Shown: piece after piece, positions 9,077-18,504 of the stretch | Layout: each line of letters opens with the position of its first letter | Numbering within the stretch: position 1 is the first letter of the stretch | NCBI GenBank assembly: GCA_963664945.1 | Contig: OY761822.1 | Coordinates: 4,402,001-4,466,000, forward strand | Source of the DNA: UBA6522 sp963664945 | GTDB taxonomy: Bacteria > Pseudomonadota > Gammaproteobacteria > Steroidobacterales > Rariloculaceae | Reading direction: 5' to 3' | DNA: 64,000 nt | The notes under the pieces: model-generated | What the model was told of the DNA's origin: nothing | Seen by the model: the letters and a program-made list of their open reading frames with translations, nothing else | Database searches by the model: none | Program-made: the position numbers and the translations under genes

Positions 9077-10354
9077 CTACGCGGTGATGCGTGTCAAGCC
9101 CGCCATATAGGGACGCAGTACGCCAGGAACGATAACAGAACCGTCGGCTTGCTGAAAATTCTCGATCACGGCGATCAGTGCGCGGCCGGCGGCAACCCCC
9201 GAGCCGTTCAGGGTATGCACGAGTTCGGGCTTGCCCGTGTCCGGGTTTCGCCAGCGCGCGCGCATGCGCCGCGCCTGGAAGTCCCCGCAATTGCTGCAGG
9301 AGGAGATTTCGCGATACCGGTTCTGGCCCGGCAGCCAGACCTCGAGATCGTAGGTCTTGGCCGCGCTGAAGCCCGTATCGCCCGCACAGAGCGTCACTTT
9401 CCGATAAGGCAGTTCCAGCCGCTGCAGAACGACCTCCGCGTGGCCGGTCAGCTCTTCCAGTGCCCGGTAGGAGTCCGCCGGGGACACTACGTGCACCAGT
9501 TCGACCTTCTCGAACTGGTGCTGACGAATCATGCCGCGAACGTCCTTGCCATAGGAGCCGGCCTCTGATCGGAAACACGGCGTATGCGCCGTCAGTCTCA
9601 TGGGCAGTTGTTCGGGCGCCAGGATTTCGTCTCGAACCAGGTTGGTGAGGGGCACTTCGGCGGTGGGTACCAGCCTAAGTTCCCGCTCGGCATCGACGGA
9701 AAAGAGATCGTCGCCGAACTTCGGCAACTGCCCCGTGCCGAACAGCGCCTCGTCCTTGACCAGGTACGGTACGTAGCATTCCGTGTAGCCGTGCTCGCCG
9801 ACGTGAACATCCAGCATGAACTGGATCAGCGCCCGGTGCAGCCGGGCCAGGCCACCCCGCAGCACGGAAAACCGGCTGCCCGACAGTTTGGCCGCGCCTT
9901 CGAAATCCAGCAGGCCGAGTCCCTCCCCCAACACGACATGATCCTTCGGTTCGAAGTCGAAAGTCGGCGGCTCGCCCCACTTGAGCACAAGGGCATTGGA
10001 GGTCTCGTCGGCGCCATCCGGCACGGTGTCGTGGAGCAGGTTGGGAAATCCGGCGAGAAAATCGCTCAACTCTTCCTGCAGGGACTGCAGTTGCGCCTCC
10101 GCCGTTGTCAGCGCTTCTCCGAGTTCCTTCACCTGGCGCCGGAGCGGCTCGATGTCCTCGCCCGCAGCCTTGGCCCGGCCGATTCCCCTGGAACGCTCGT
10201 TGCGTTCGTGGCGCAACGTCTCCACGCGGACCTGCAGCGACTTGCGGTCGTCTTCCAGCCGACGATAGCGACCGCGGTCGAGCACGAACCCGCGCCGGGC
10301 CAGGTTCCTGGCGATGGGTTCGAGTTCGGTGCGTAATGCTTTGGGGTCCAGCAT
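9077..10354 (-). CDS. serS: Seryl-tRNA synthetase
   Basis: Class II aminoacyl-tRNA synthetase that charges tRNA-Ser (and tRNA-Sec where present). The 425 residues include the N-terminal tRNA-binding coiled coil (about 25-105, rich in Arg/Glu/Leu). Motif 2 is visible as TPCFRSEAGSYGKDVRGMIRQHQF. Motif 3 is visible as LNGSGVAAGRALIAVIENFQ. The start MLDPKALR is the usual SerRS beginning. It lies downstream of lolA on the same strand, as in other gammaproteobacteria, but with rarA displaced. Confidence 0.97.
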   Translation of the reverse strand: MLDPKALRTELEPIARNLARRGFVLDRGRYRRLEDDRKSLQVRVETLRHERNERSRGIGRAKAAGEDIEPLRRQVKELGEALTTAEAQLQSLQEELSDFLAGFPNLLHDTVPDGADETSNALVLKWGEPPTFDFEPKDHVVLGEGLGLLDFEGAAKLSGSRFSVLRGGLARLHRALIQFMLDVHVGEHGYTECYVPYLVKDEALFGTGQLPKFGDDLFSVDAERELRLVPTAEVPLTNLVRDEILAPEQLPMRLTAHTPCFRSEAGSYGKDVRGMIRQHQFEKVELVHVVSPADSYRALEELTGHAEVVLQRLELPYRKVTLCAGDTGFSAAKTYDLEVWLPGQNRYREISSCSNCGDFQARRMRARWRNPDTGKPELVHTLNGSGVAAGRALIAVIENFQQADGSVIVPGVLRPYMAGLTRITA

Positions 10355-10492
10355 GCCTAGACTCCTTGAGCCGGATTGATGTTTACAGTTGAGTCAAGTT
10401 TTGCGCGGCGAGTCGTTGTCCTTCCTCGTCGGTCTGAGGCGAAGCCTCGCTAGTCCAGTCCTGTCCGGCAGGGGCGGCAACCGTCCATCAAC

Positions 10493-11410
10493 TCACCGGG
10501 CATTGTCAACCGCTTCATCTGCGTCAATGACTTCGCCCGGGCCACCCGCGCCACCCGCGCCACCCGCGCCACCAGTTTCACCCGCGCCACCCGTTTCGCC
10601 CGATTCAACCGGTTCACCGATCACATCCGTACCCTCGGGAGGATCGAACCGGAAAAACTCATCGTCTATGTCCACGTTGACGGACACGTCACCGAATTCG
10701 ATGGACGTCACCTGGCCCAGCGCATCCACCAGCACGAGCGCAAATAACTGGCCTGCGTCAAAACCGACCTGTATGGAGCGAAAGTCCACGCCCTGCGCTA
10801 TCGGCGTCAGCGTGACCCAGTCGAATGAGCCATCGCGAATGTTCTCCGCAACCTCGAAACCGTCGCGCACCTGCCCGTCGCCGCTGAGCAGCATCGCTGG
10901 CGAGGAGGCAAGCGCGCCGTCCAGCGGGCTGACGGTGACCTGCGCCAGTTCCACGTCGTAGATCCACAGGTTTGCGGCGTCCGCCACCACCTGCTGCTCG
11001 AACGGCGCGGCATAACTCCACAGGAACCGGTTCGGCCGCTTTAGAGCAAAGGTGCCGGAAGCCTCTTCGACCAGGTTCCCGTCGCCGTCCAGCAATTCCT
11101 GGCTGAATTCCGCCCGCAGCGTGTGGGTCTCTTCGAGAAATCGATCAAGCGATCCGGAGCCGTTGCCGCGCGCCGCCTGAGGCTGGGTCTGCGGCGCCTC
11201 GCCCTGTGCCGCATCCTGCGGCTGCGCTTGCAGCGCCTCGTTCTGTGCGGCCTCCGGGAGCCGCGCTCGCGGCGCCTCGTCTTGCGTCGCCGCCGGTGGC
11301 CGCGTTTGCAATACCTCGTCCTGCGCCGCGGCCGGTGTCACGGCGAATGCCGCCGCCATGACTCCCGGCATCACCACCAGCGCGAACCCCGTCGCCCGCT
11401 TCACAACCAA
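10493..11410 (-). CDS. lolA: Outer-membrane lipoprotein carrier protein LolA, with low-complexity extensions
   Basis: LolA is the periplasmic chaperone that carries lipoproteins from LolCDE to the outer membrane. A signal peptide (residues 1 to about 29, ending AAA) precedes a LolA core of about 85-270 with LRAEFSQELLDGDGN, FALKRPNRFLWSYAAPFEQ and LWIYDVELAQVTV. The position between ftsK and serS supports the call. Two additions are odd. After the signal is an imperfect repeat of roughly 11-13 residues (QDEAPRARLPEAA-like, about five units). The C-terminus has a Gly-rich run (GGAGETGGAGGAGGAGG) before an acidic tail. At 305 residues it is about 100 longer than typical LolA. Confidence 0.92.
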   Translation of the reverse strand: MVVKRATGFALVVMPGVMAAAFAVTPAAAQDEVLQTRPPAATQDEAPRARLPEAAQNEALQAQPQDAAQGEAPQTQPQAARGNGSGSLDRFLEETHTLRAEFSQELLDGDGNLVEEASGTFALKRPNRFLWSYAAPFEQQVVADAANLWIYDVELAQVTVSPLDGALASSPAMLLSGDGQVRDGFEVAENIRDGSFDWVTLTPIAQGVDFRSIQVGFDAGQLFALVLVDALGQVTSIEFGDVSVNVDIDDEFFRFDPPEGTDVIGEPVESGETGGAGETGGAGGAGGAGGPGEVIDADEAVDNAR

Positions 11411-11425
11411 CCCCTGCCGTGTGGA

Positions 11426-13699
11426 TCAGTCGTCAATGGACGGCGGCGGGGGCGCCAGGACCTCTCGGGTCCCGTTCGGCTGCAGGGCTCCGACGATACC
11501 CGCCTCCTCCATGGTCTCGACAATACGGGCGGCGCGATTGTAGCCGATCTTGAGCCGGCGCTGGACACTGGAAATGGATGCCTTGCGCGACTCGGTGACG
11601 ATCCGCACCGCCTCGTCGTAGAGGGGATCCTCCTCTCCATCCAATCCTCCGCGCTGCACGGGATCGATCCCGGGAATCGATTCCGGCGGTCCGGTCAGCA
11701 CGTCGTCGGCGAAGGTGGGCGGTCCGGAGGCGCGCAGATTGCTGACTACGGCATGGACCTCGTGGTCGTCCACGAAGGCGCCATGGACTCGCGAAGGCAT
11801 GGACGTGCCCGGCGGCAGGTACAGCATGTCGCCGTGACCGAGGAGGTGTTCCGCGCCGATCTGGTCGAGAATGGTGCGCGAATCCACCTTGGCGGACACC
11901 TGGAAGGCGATCCGGCTGGGGATATTGGCCTTGATGAGGCCGGTGATCACGTCAACCGACGGTCGCTGCGTGGCGATGATCATGTGGATCCCCGAGGCGC
12001 GGGCCTTCTGGGCGAGCCGGGCGATGAGTTCTTCCACCTTCTTGCCGACCAGCATCATCATGTCGGCGAGTTCGTCGATGACAACGACCACGTAGGGCAA
12101 GGGCTCCAGATGCGGGATATCCTCTTCCGGGGTACCGGCTTCAACGGTGGGATCCGGGATCGGGCGACCCTTGGAGAGCGCCGCGCCCACCTGGCGATTG
12201 AAGCTTGAGAGGTGGCGCACCTTCAGTTGCGCCATCAGCGTGTAGCGGCGCTCCATTTCCGCGACGCACCAGCGCAGCGCGTTGGCGGCCTCGTTCATGT
12301 CGGTCACCACCGGCGCCAGCAGGTGTGGAATGCCTTCGTAGACCGACAGCTCCAGCATCTTCGGGTCGATCAGGATCAGCCGCACGTGCTCCGGCCGCGA
12401 CTTGTAGAGCAGGCTCAGCACCATGGCGTTCAGCGCCACGGACTTGCCCGACCCGGTGGTGCCCGCGATCAGCAGGTGGGGCATCTTGCCCAGATCGGCC
12501 ACGGCGGGTTGCCCGCCGATGTCCTTGCCGAGCGCGAGCGTCAGCGGCGATTTGAGCTTTTCGTATGCCTCCGACTTGATGATCTCGCCCAGCGTGACCA
12601 GTTCGCGGACTTCATTGGGGATTTCCAGGCCCACGTAGGGCTTGCCCGGAATGACCTCGACGACGCGGACGCTCACGGTGGACAGCGAGCGCGCCAGATC
12701 CTTGGCCAGGCTGCTGATCCGGCTGGCCTTCACACCCGGCGCAGGCTTCAGTTCGAAGCGCGTCACCACGGGCCCGGGGTGAACGGAGACGACCTCCACA
12801 TCGATGCCGAAGTCGCCCAGCTTCACTTCCACCAGGCGCGACATGGCCTCCAGCGCATCTTTCGAGTATCCCCCCTCCCGCGGCGGGGCATCGTCCAGGA
12901 GCGACAACGGCGGCGGCTCGCCGGGTGGGGCAGACTCGAACAGCGGCACCTGCTTCTCGCGCTCCAGCCTGGCGCCGGTCGGCGGCGCATCGAAAGTCGG
13001 TTCGATCCGAGGCTCGGCGCGCTTTCGTTTCTTGCGGCTCTTCTTCTTCACCACGCGGCGGCGCTGTCGCTTGACCTGGCGGCCCTTGCCTCGCTCCCGC
13101 AACCGCTTGAACAAGGCGCGGGTTCCGTTCGCCCCTTTCAGCACGCCGGCGCCCACGGTGTCCATCACCGCAAGCCACGAAACGCCGGTGGCAAGCGACA
13201 CCGACACGAACCACAGCACGAGCAACAGCACCGTCGCGCCGAGATGGCTCAGCACTCGCTCCAGTCCGCCTCCGACAAGCCGGCCCAGCAGGCCGCCGGC
13301 GGTCGCGGTCATATCCGGAGCAAAAGCGTTCAGGGTCGCCAGCCCGCAACTGGTGGCCAGCAGCAGCGCGAAGCCGCCGGCGCGCCACCATGCGACGGGT
13401 CGAGCCGTAGGCGCCTTGCCCTTGCCCTTGCTCCGCTTCCTCGACCGGAAAATCAACAGTCCCGCCAGCAGAACCAACAGGGGGAAGAGAAAGGCGGGAC
13501 GCCCGAACAGCAGAAACGCCAGGTCGGCAAACCACGCCCCGGCCGGACCCATGCGGTTGCTGACGGCCTGGCCGCTGCCGCCGACGCTGAACGACGGATC
13601 GGCCGGATCGTAAGTGACCAACGCCAAGAATAGAATGATGGCCAGCCCGGCGAGAATCCACAGCGTGGATTCCCTGAGCCCGCGGATTCGCGGAGCCAT
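11426..13699 (-). CDS. ftsK: DNA translocase FtsK
   Basis: Division-septum DNA translocase. From ATG 13699 it has 757 residues: an N-terminal domain with about four membrane helices (first helix LWILAGLAIILFLALV), a short very basic linker (KRQRRRVVKKKSRKKRKR), the motor with Walker A GTTGSGKS and Walker B LILIDPK, and a C-terminal winged-helix gamma domain (SSVQRRLKIGYNRAARIVETME) that would read KOPS sites. The frame stays open to a GTG at 13873, but ATG 13699 gives the standard short cytoplasmic lead and leaves room for a divergent promoter. The linker is far shorter than in E. coli, as in many other bacteria. Confidence 0.95.
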   Translation of the reverse strand: MAPRIRGLRESTLWILAGLAIILFLALVTYDPADPSFSVGGSGQAVSNRMGPAGAWFADLAFLLFGRPAFLFPLLVLLAGLLIFRSRKRSKGKGKAPTARPVAWWRAGGFALLLATSCGLATLNAFAPDMTATAGGLLGRLVGGGLERVLSHLGATVLLLVLWFVSVSLATGVSWLAVMDTVGAGVLKGANGTRALFKRLRERGKGRQVKRQRRRVVKKKSRKKRKRAEPRIEPTFDAPPTGARLEREKQVPLFESAPPGEPPPLSLLDDAPPREGGYSKDALEAMSRLVEVKLGDFGIDVEVVSVHPGPVVTRFELKPAPGVKASRISSLAKDLARSLSTVSVRVVEVIPGKPYVGLEIPNEVRELVTLGEIIKSEAYEKLKSPLTLALGKDIGGQPAVADLGKMPHLLIAGTTGSGKSVALNAMVLSLLYKSRPEHVRLILIDPKMLELSVYEGIPHLLAPVVTDMNEAANALRWCVAEMERRYTLMAQLKVRHLSSFNRQVGAALSKGRPIPDPTVEAGTPEEDIPHLEPLPYVVVVIDELADMMMLVGKKVEELIARLAQKARASGIHMIIATQRPSVDVITGLIKANIPSRIAFQVSAKVDSRTILDQIGAEHLLGHGDMLYLPPGTSMPSRVHGAFVDDHEVHAVVSNLRASGPPTFADDVLTGPPESIPGIDPVQRGGLDGEEDPLYDEAVRIVTESRKASISSVQRRLKIGYNRAARIVETMEEAGIVGALQPNGTREVLAPPPPSIDD

Positions 13700-13885
13700 C
13701 GCGGATGACGCGACACCACTGACTTTGGATCTGCTCAAATCTTGTCCGAAACCAACAAGGCCCGACGCCGCAAATCGGGTAGGCTCAACAAGCAGTCTGT
13801 GGCGGAAACTGCTGCGTTTGCCCCGGGGAGGCGCCGCGGGTGAGTATACAGGCAACGCGGCCGGCGAAACCACGATGACCGGGAT

Positions 13886-15079
13886 ATGACGCTACGGGTC
13901 CAGCAGCACGACAGCATCATGGAGATCGACGCGGCCGCGTGGAACGGGCTCGCCGCCGACTCGCCGTTCCTGCGCCACGAATTCCTGAGCGCGCTGGAAA
14001 TCGCCGGTTGCGTGGGAGAGCAAACCGCCTGGCGCCCTGCGTACCTGACCGCGTCCGACGACGGCGGCCGGCTGGCGGGCGCCCTGCCCCTCTATGTCAA
14101 GTACGACTCACGCGGAGAATTCGTGTTTGACTGGAGCTGGGCGGCCGCCTATGAGCAGGCGCAATTGTCCTACTACCCGAAGCTCGTTTCCGCGGTGCCG
14201 TTTACCCCGGCCACAGGCCGGCGCCTGCTCGTCAGCGATGGCGCCGAATTCGAACCCGTCGCAGGGCAACTCCTGGTTGCCGCGAGATCATTCGGTGCGG
14301 ACATCCGCGCCTCATCGCTGCACGTGCTGTTTCCCACCGACGGCGAACGGCGGTTCCTGGGGGATGACGGGCTGATGTCGCGCAAGGGTTGCCAGTTCCA
14401 TTGGCACAACGACGGTTACGCGTCCTTCGATGACTTCCTCGGGCGTTTCACCTCGATGAAACGCAAGAAGGCACGCCGCGAGAGACGGCGCATCGCCGAA
14501 GCCGGTATCGCTTTCGAGCACCTCCGGGGCGACGAGCCCGGCACGGAGGATTGGGATGCGATCCACGAATACTACTCGCACACGTTTCTGCGCCGCGGCC
14601 GCGCTCCCTATCTGAACCGCAGGTTCTTCGAGGAGATTTCACGCACCATGCCGGAGAACCTGGTGATCATCCTTGCGCGGTTCGGCGAGCGGCCCATCGC
14701 CACGGCCATCTGTTTCCGCAGCGACGACACGCTCTATGGCCGGTATTGGGGGAGTCTGGCCGACTTCCACAGCCTGCACTTCGAAGCCTGCTACTACCAG
14801 GGCATCGATTACTGCATCCGCGAGGGGCTGAGCCGTTTCGAACCCGGCACGCAGGGCGAGCACAAGCTGAGCCGCGGATTCACGCCCATGGCGACCTGGT
14901 CGAATCACTGGATCGCCAATCCCGGGTTCGCGCGGGCGATCGGACGGTTTCTCGACCAGGAACGCGACCACATCAACGCCTACATGCGTGAACTGGCCAG
15001 CCATACGCCGTACCGGAAGGATCAACCAGAGCCCGGTCCCTCGCGAACCGTCCCGGCACTGGGGCAAGGCTCCCTGTGA
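13886..15079 (+). CDS. GNAT/FemAB-like acyltransferase (COG3146, DUF482-type)
   Basis: A 397-residue protein of the family of peptidogalycan-biosynthesis-like or GNAT-fold acyltransferases. Recognizable elements are SPFLRHEFLSALE near the N-terminus, GCQFHWHNDGYASFDDFL and MKRKKARRERRRIAEAGI in the middle, and ACYYQGIDYCIREGLSRFEPGTQGEHKLSRGF near the C-terminus, which is characteristic. The acyl donor and substrate are not established for the family. It is divergent from ftsK and overlaps aat by four bases (GTGA), so it is probably in the aat operon. It occupies the place where trxB lies in Pseudomonas. Confidence 0.82.
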   Translation: MTLRVQQHDSIMEIDAAAWNGLAADSPFLRHEFLSALEIAGCVGEQTAWRPAYLTASDDGGRLAGALPLYVKYDSRGEFVFDWSWAAAYEQAQLSYYPKLVSAVPFTPATGRRLLVSDGAEFEPVAGQLLVAARSFGADIRASSLHVLFPTDGERRFLGDDGLMSRKGCQFHWHNDGYASFDDFLGRFTSMKRKKARRERRRIAEAGIAFEHLRGDEPGTEDWDAIHEYYSHTFLRRGRAPYLNRRFFEEISRTMPENLVIILARFGERPIATAICFRSDDTLYGRYWGSLADFHSLHFEACYYQGIDYCIREGLSRFEPGTQGEHKLSRGFTPMATWSNHWIANPGFARAIGRFLDQERDHINAYMRELASHTPYRKDQPEPGPSRTVPALGQGSL

Positions 15080-15786
15080 CCGGGCTCCACTGGTTGCCGA
15101 TCTCCGGCGACCCCGCGGCCTTTCCACCCGCCGAACATGCCTTGCAGGACCCCGACGGGCTGCTGGCCGGCGGCGGCGACCTGTGCCCGCAACGGCTGCT
15201 GGCCGCGTACGTCAGAGGGATTTTCCCCTGGTACGACGAGGGCCAGCCCATCCTCTGGTGGTCGCCGGACCCGCGCGCGGTCCTGTGGCCGCGGGACCTT
15301 CACGTCCCTCGTCGCCTGGCCAGAAACCTGCGCCGCATGGACATCCGATACAGCGCGGACAGCGCTTTCAATGCGGTGATCGAGGGCTGTGCGGCCCCGC
15401 GACCCAAGTCTTCGGGAACCTGGATCACCCGGGACATGATCGATGCCTACGGGCGCCTGCACGAGTTGGGCTGGGCCCATTCCTTCGAAGGCTGGCGCGG
15501 CAACGACCTGGTGGCGGGCCTGTACGGAGTCGCCATCGGGCGCGTCTTCTTCGCCGAATCCATGTTCACCCGGGTCGACAACGCCTCCAAGGCCGTGCTG
15601 GTGGAGGCGGTCAGGCACCTGCGGACGCGATCGTTCGAGCTCATCGACTGCCAGGTCCGGTCGGAGCACCTGCGCACCCTGGGCGCGACGACGCTGCCCC
15701 GGCGGGAGTTCCTCCGGGAGTTGCGCCGGCTGTGCGCGCCGCCGGGCGAGCCTGGCAACTGGCGGCGCGGCCATGATCGCTTATGA
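15076..15786 (+). CDS. aat: Leucyl/phenylalanyl-tRNA-protein transferase
   Basis: Adds Leu or Phe to N-terminal Arg/Lys of proteins, creating N-degrons for ClpS-ClpAP. The 236-residue protein shows the family pattern: DGLLAGGGDLCPQRLLAAY, RGIFPWY, PILWWSPDPRAV, HSFEGWRGNDLVAGLYGV, FFAESMFTR and NASKAVL. The start is a GTG overlapping the stop of the preceding gene. The recognition and degradation components clpS and clpA are encoded about 3-6 kb downstream. No gene for the companion transferase Ate/Bpt is found between aat and infA, where it often lies. Confidence 0.96.
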   Translation: MTGLHWLPISGDPAAFPPAEHALQDPDGLLAGGGDLCPQRLLAAYVRGIFPWYDEGQPILWWSPDPRAVLWPRDLHVPRRLARNLRRMDIRYSADSAFNAVIEGCAAPRPKSSGTWITRDMIDAYGRLHELGWAHSFEGWRGNDLVAGLYGVAIGRVFFAESMFTRVDNASKAVLVEAVRHLRTRSFELIDCQVRSEHLRTLGATTLPRREFLRELRRLCAPPGEPGNWRRGHDRL

Positions 15787-15863
15787 AGAATCGTCAACCG
15801 CATTGCGGGGGGATTCCCCTGTATGCAACAATCGTGCGCCGCGAAACAAGCAGCCTTTGAAAT

Positions 15864-16082
15864 ATGCCGAAAGAAGAAGCCATTCAGATGGAGGGACTGG
15901 TCACCGAGACCCTGCCCAACACCACGTTTCGCGTCGAACTACAGAATGGGCACATCGTCACCGCGCATATCTCGGGGAAAATGCGCAAGAACTACATCCG
16001 CATCCTCAAGGGCGACGCGGTAACCGTCGAACTCACCCCCTACGATCTCAGCAAGGGCCGCATCGTCTATCGCGCGCGCTAA
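15864..16082 (+). CDS. infA: Translation initiation factor IF-1
   Basis: A 72-residue S1/OB-fold protein that binds the ribosomal A site during initiation. The sequence is typical throughout: EAIQMEGLVTETLPNTTF, FRVELQNGH, SGKMRKNYIRIL, GDAVTVELTPYDLSKGRIVYR. The length is exactly that of the family. It follows aat on the same strand with a 77-bp gap that may carry its own promoter. No strong ribosome-binding site is visible before the ATG. Confidence 0.97.
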   Translation: MPKEEAIQMEGLVTETLPNTTFRVELQNGHIVTAHISGKMRKNYIRILKGDAVTVELTPYDLSKGRIVYRAR

Positions 16083-16096
16083 CCCGCGGGCCGGCA

Positions 16097-16135
16097 CCCT
16101 GGAACAAGCTGTTACAGGGCTGCCAACGTGCAGCC
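16097..16135. terminator. Tandem hairpins between convergent infA and hicB
   Basis: CCCTGGAACA (16097-16106) pairs with TGTTACAGGG (16110-16119) with one mismatch and a 3-base loop. GGCTGC (16118-16123) pairs with GCAGCC (16130-16135). The hairpins fill the 55-bp space between convergent genes and could end both transcripts. There is no T-run on either side, so a classic intrinsic terminator is not proven. Confidence 0.4.
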
Positions 16136-16137
16136 AA

Positions 16138-16575
16138 TCAGGCAGCCTCGCCAACTGTCACGCTGACACGCTTGCCCAACCGGCGCAGAGCGCGGTCGAT
16201 CGATGCTGCCTTGGTGGCATGATCCGGATTCAACATGCGACGTACTTCGCTCTCGGCAACGCCAAGATCTCGGGCGAGTCCGCGTTGCGAAATGGCAGCC
16301 TCACGAAAGGCTTGGTAGAGAGCTGCCTTCAGGGCAATTGGTACCGGCGGAACGACCAATGGGCATCGCTCGCTGGCGCTGGACGGACCCGGCAGGTCCA
16401 TGCCGTCGCGAATCGTCGCTGCAATCAACTCCCGCAACAAATCCCGTGCTTCATGAAGCGCTTCGTCCAGAGTGGCGCCATCTGTCGCGCCCCACCCAAA
16501 ATCGGGGAACGCGACCACATAACGGCCATCCTCGTCGCGTTCGATGTCGGCCGGATAATTGTAGGTTTCGTGCAT
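16138..16575 (-). CDS. HicB-family antitoxin, apparently without HicA
   Basis: A 145-residue protein with an N-terminal HicB domain (YPADIERDEDGRYVVAFPDF, then GATDGATLDEALHEARDLL). Its C-terminal helix-turn-helix is ISQRGLARDLGVAESEVRRML. HicB neutralizes the HicA mRNA interferase and represses its own operon. I found no short HicA frame (dsRBD-like, catalytic His) directly upstream or downstream, so this may be an orphan regulator. A GGGGA sequence precedes ATG 16575. It is inserted between infA and the transporter gene, breaking the usual infA-clpA adjacency. Confidence 0.82.
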   Translation of the reverse strand: MHETYNYPADIERDEDGRYVVAFPDFGWGATDGATLDEALHEARDLLRELIAATIRDGMDLPGPSSASERCPLVVPPVPIALKAALYQAFREAAISQRGLARDLGVAESEVRRMLNPDHATKAASIDRALRRLGKRVSVTVGEAA

Positions 16576-16805
16576 GGGCTTGGTCCCCGCTATTCGAAAA
16601 CTATAGATGCGTACATTTTTGCGCGCAACTAGTCTTCCCCATTAACGCCCGTCCAGTTTCGATCTACAGAAAGTGGCGATTCAACTTGTCAATGTTTCCA
16701 GAACGTCGTGTTTCGACCCTTCGCGTTGGCTTTTCTGTGGCAGACTTGCGCAGACTTGTTCGGTCATTGCGCTGATGCCGTCGGTATATTTCAGGAGACA
16801 AGAGA

Positions 16806-18479
<1,674 letters not shown>

Positions 18480-18504
18480 ACGGGCGGAAGGCCTTGCCGG
18501 CGGC

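Noticed and set aside
13699..13873. Longer ftsK start at GTG 13873
   Set aside because: It would add 58 residues without similarity to FtsK and fill the whole divergent promoter region. ATG 13699 gives the usual lead.
16576..16805. Possible HicA gene next to HicB
   Set aside because: No short frame with a dsRBD-like sequence or catalytic His was found in either strand.
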